From Mycoplasmatota bacterium (GTDB lineage Bacteria > Bacillota_I > Bacilli_A > RF39 > UBA660), in the NCBI GenBank assembly GCA_022771205.1, contig JALFCF010000008.1, positions 1-64,000 of the forward strand: a DNA stretch of 64,000 bases, given 5' to 3'. Position numbers and translations under genes: made by a program. Numbering within the stretch: the first letter of the stretch is position 1; each line of letters starts with the position of its first letter. The notes under the pieces were generated by a model, which saw nothing but the letters and a program-made list of their open reading frames with translations, was not told the DNA's origin and did not search any database. This document shows positions 63,160 through 64,000 of the stretch, one piece after another.

Positions 63160-64000
63160 TTAAGATTCAACAATTTTAAAAACATTCTGACATTTTTTTA
63201 ATACTGAAACTAAAAAATCTATTTCTTGAATAGTATTATAAAAATACAAACTAACTCTAACAGTAGATAAAACCTTCAAGTCTTCTTTAAGCATCTTACT
63301 ACAATGATTACCAGATCTAACACAAATATGATAAGTATTTAAATACTTAGAAACATCCATACTCGAGACACCCTCAACATTAAAAATCAAAATACCCGTA
63401 TCACTATTCGCATTATAAATACTAATAAAAGGAATATCTTGTAACAATGAAACTAAATATCTTTTTAAATATATTTCATATTTATGAATTTTATCCAATC
63501 CTATTTGTTGTAAATATAAAATTGCACTTCGTAAACCGATTACTTCAACTATAGGTGGTGTACCAGCTTCAAATCTAGTTGGAATTTCCTTAAGATGATA
63601 ATCTCCATCACTCTGAAATGATTCATTCATACCACCACCATAAAATGTAGGTTTCATTTTTTTCAACAAACTTTCTCTAGCAACTAGTACTCCAACACCA
63701 GTTGGTCCACACATTTTATGAGCAGAAAAACTTAAGAAATCAATATTATCATGAACAAAATCTATTGGTAAATGTGGAACACTTTGTGCACCATCAACAT
63801 GAAATAAAATATTAGATTGACGACAATACTGACCTATTTTTCGAATATTGCGTACATCACCTATAACATTAGTAACATGAGCTAACGAAACAACTCTAGT
63901 TTTAGCAGTAATAGAAGATAAAACATTTTCATAAGTAACTGAATAATCAATATCTAAAGGAATATATTTAAGCACAATTCCAATTTCTTCTGCCAAACGA
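63160..64000 (-). CDS. Cysteine desulfurase/SufS-type aminotransferase (partial)
   Basis: A class V PLP enzyme that runs off the right edge; the visible 280 residues begin inside the family's internal LAxxxGxxLKYI segment. It has VSLAHVTNVIGDVRNI, the pyridoxal-binding Asp (HVDGAQSVPH), the Schiff-base Lys in SAHKMCGPTGVGVL and the catalytic loop Cys in RSGNHCSK, consistent with SufS or Csd. The sulfur freed from Cys would feed Fe-S clusters, many of which are needed here (two NrdG, MiaB, RlmN, MutY). Confidence 0.88.
   Translation of the reverse strand, partial: RLAEEIGIVLKYIPLDIDYSVTYENVLSSITAKTRVVSLAHVTNVIGDVRNIRKIGQYCRQSNILFHVDGAQSVPHLPIDFVHDNIDFLSFSAHKMCGPTGVGVLVARESLLKKMKPTFYGGGMNESFQSDGDYHLKEIPTRFEAGTPPIVEVIGLRSAILYLQQIGLDKIHKYEIYLKRYLVSLLQDIPFISIYNANSDTGILIFNVEGVSSMDVSKYLNTYHICVRSGNHCSKMLKEDLKVLSTVRVSLYFYNTIQEIDFLVSVLKKCQNVFKIVES

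Overview
The window reads as chromosomal DNA of an AT-rich (roughly 70% A+T by eye), cell-walled, low-GC Gram-positive bacterium of the Bacilli type. It is probably an uncultured anaerobic gut lineage related to RF39 or Erysipelotrichia; that placement is inference from gene content. The standard bacterial code applies: TGG encodes Trp, and TAA, TAG and TGA all end intact genes. Markers of a walled Gram-positive cell are FemX, PBP5-type and VanY-type carboxypeptidases, a sortase with a surface protein, PrkC/PrpC, and the sporulation-associated proteins CotE and SpoVS. Markers of anaerobic life are two class III (oxygen-sensitive) ribonucleotide reductases and a lactate dehydrogenase. Most genes are on the minus strand and tightly packed. 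Stop codons often lie inside the intrinsic terminator hairpin that follows them.

Layout. 1-6.6 kb: a partial plus-strand gene, a broken CYTH gene, an ASCH protein, the M16 pair ymfF-ymfH, a DUF3298 protein, a second broken gene, a dCMP deaminase and an XRE regulator. 6.6-10.9 kb: ABC exporter, exonuclease III and MutY in one operon, then YlmH. 11-15 kb: a large broken membrane-protein gene, FemX and a membrane protein. 15-22 kb: a dNTP island with nrdD1, a separate small ORF carrying the glycyl-radical domain, nrdG1, then nrdD2-nrdG2-dut and a divergent Crp/Fnr-family regulator with a palindromic operator. 22-33 kb: Tex, a 3D-domain protein, and the conserved rlmN-prpC-prkC-rsgA-rpe operon extended by two related membrane proteins. 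33-39 kb: fmt and priA, with three accessory genes between them where B. subtilis has def and rsmB. 38.5-42 kb: rseP, cdsA, uppS, khpA and rpsP. 42-47 kb: a broken SAM-dependent-transferase-like gene, a membrane protein, cotE, a phospholipase-like gene, a YlbF/YmcA protein, miaB and an ankyrin protein. 47-54 kb: an unknown gene, an SPFH protein, serS and a dipeptidase behind a T-box leader, an HD protein, a zinc-ribbon membrane protein and SpoVS. 54-64 kb: ldh, an SGNH hydrolase, a D-Ala-D-Ala carboxypeptidase, VanY, a thioester-adhesin/sortase locus, a pyrimidine nucleoside phosphorylase, a GNAT protein, ssb and a partial cysteine desulfurase.

The most notable observations are: (1) NrdD1 lacks its C-terminal glycyl-radical domain, which is encoded by a 53-codon ORF with its own ribosome binding site. 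(2) A sortase-anchored protein carries the Cys and TQxAIW signature of internal-thioester adhesins and overlaps its sortase gene. (3) Four accessory genes each carry in-frame TAA or TAG codons plus one single-base homopolymer deletion, while all other genes are intact. (4) A T-box leader precedes a dipeptidase-serS operon. (5) miaB-ymcA-cotE synteny with B. subtilis, together with SpoVS, suggests sporulation or its remnant. (6) Two possible ADP-ribosyltransferase-fold proteins flank a tail-anchored membrane protein between priA and fmt.
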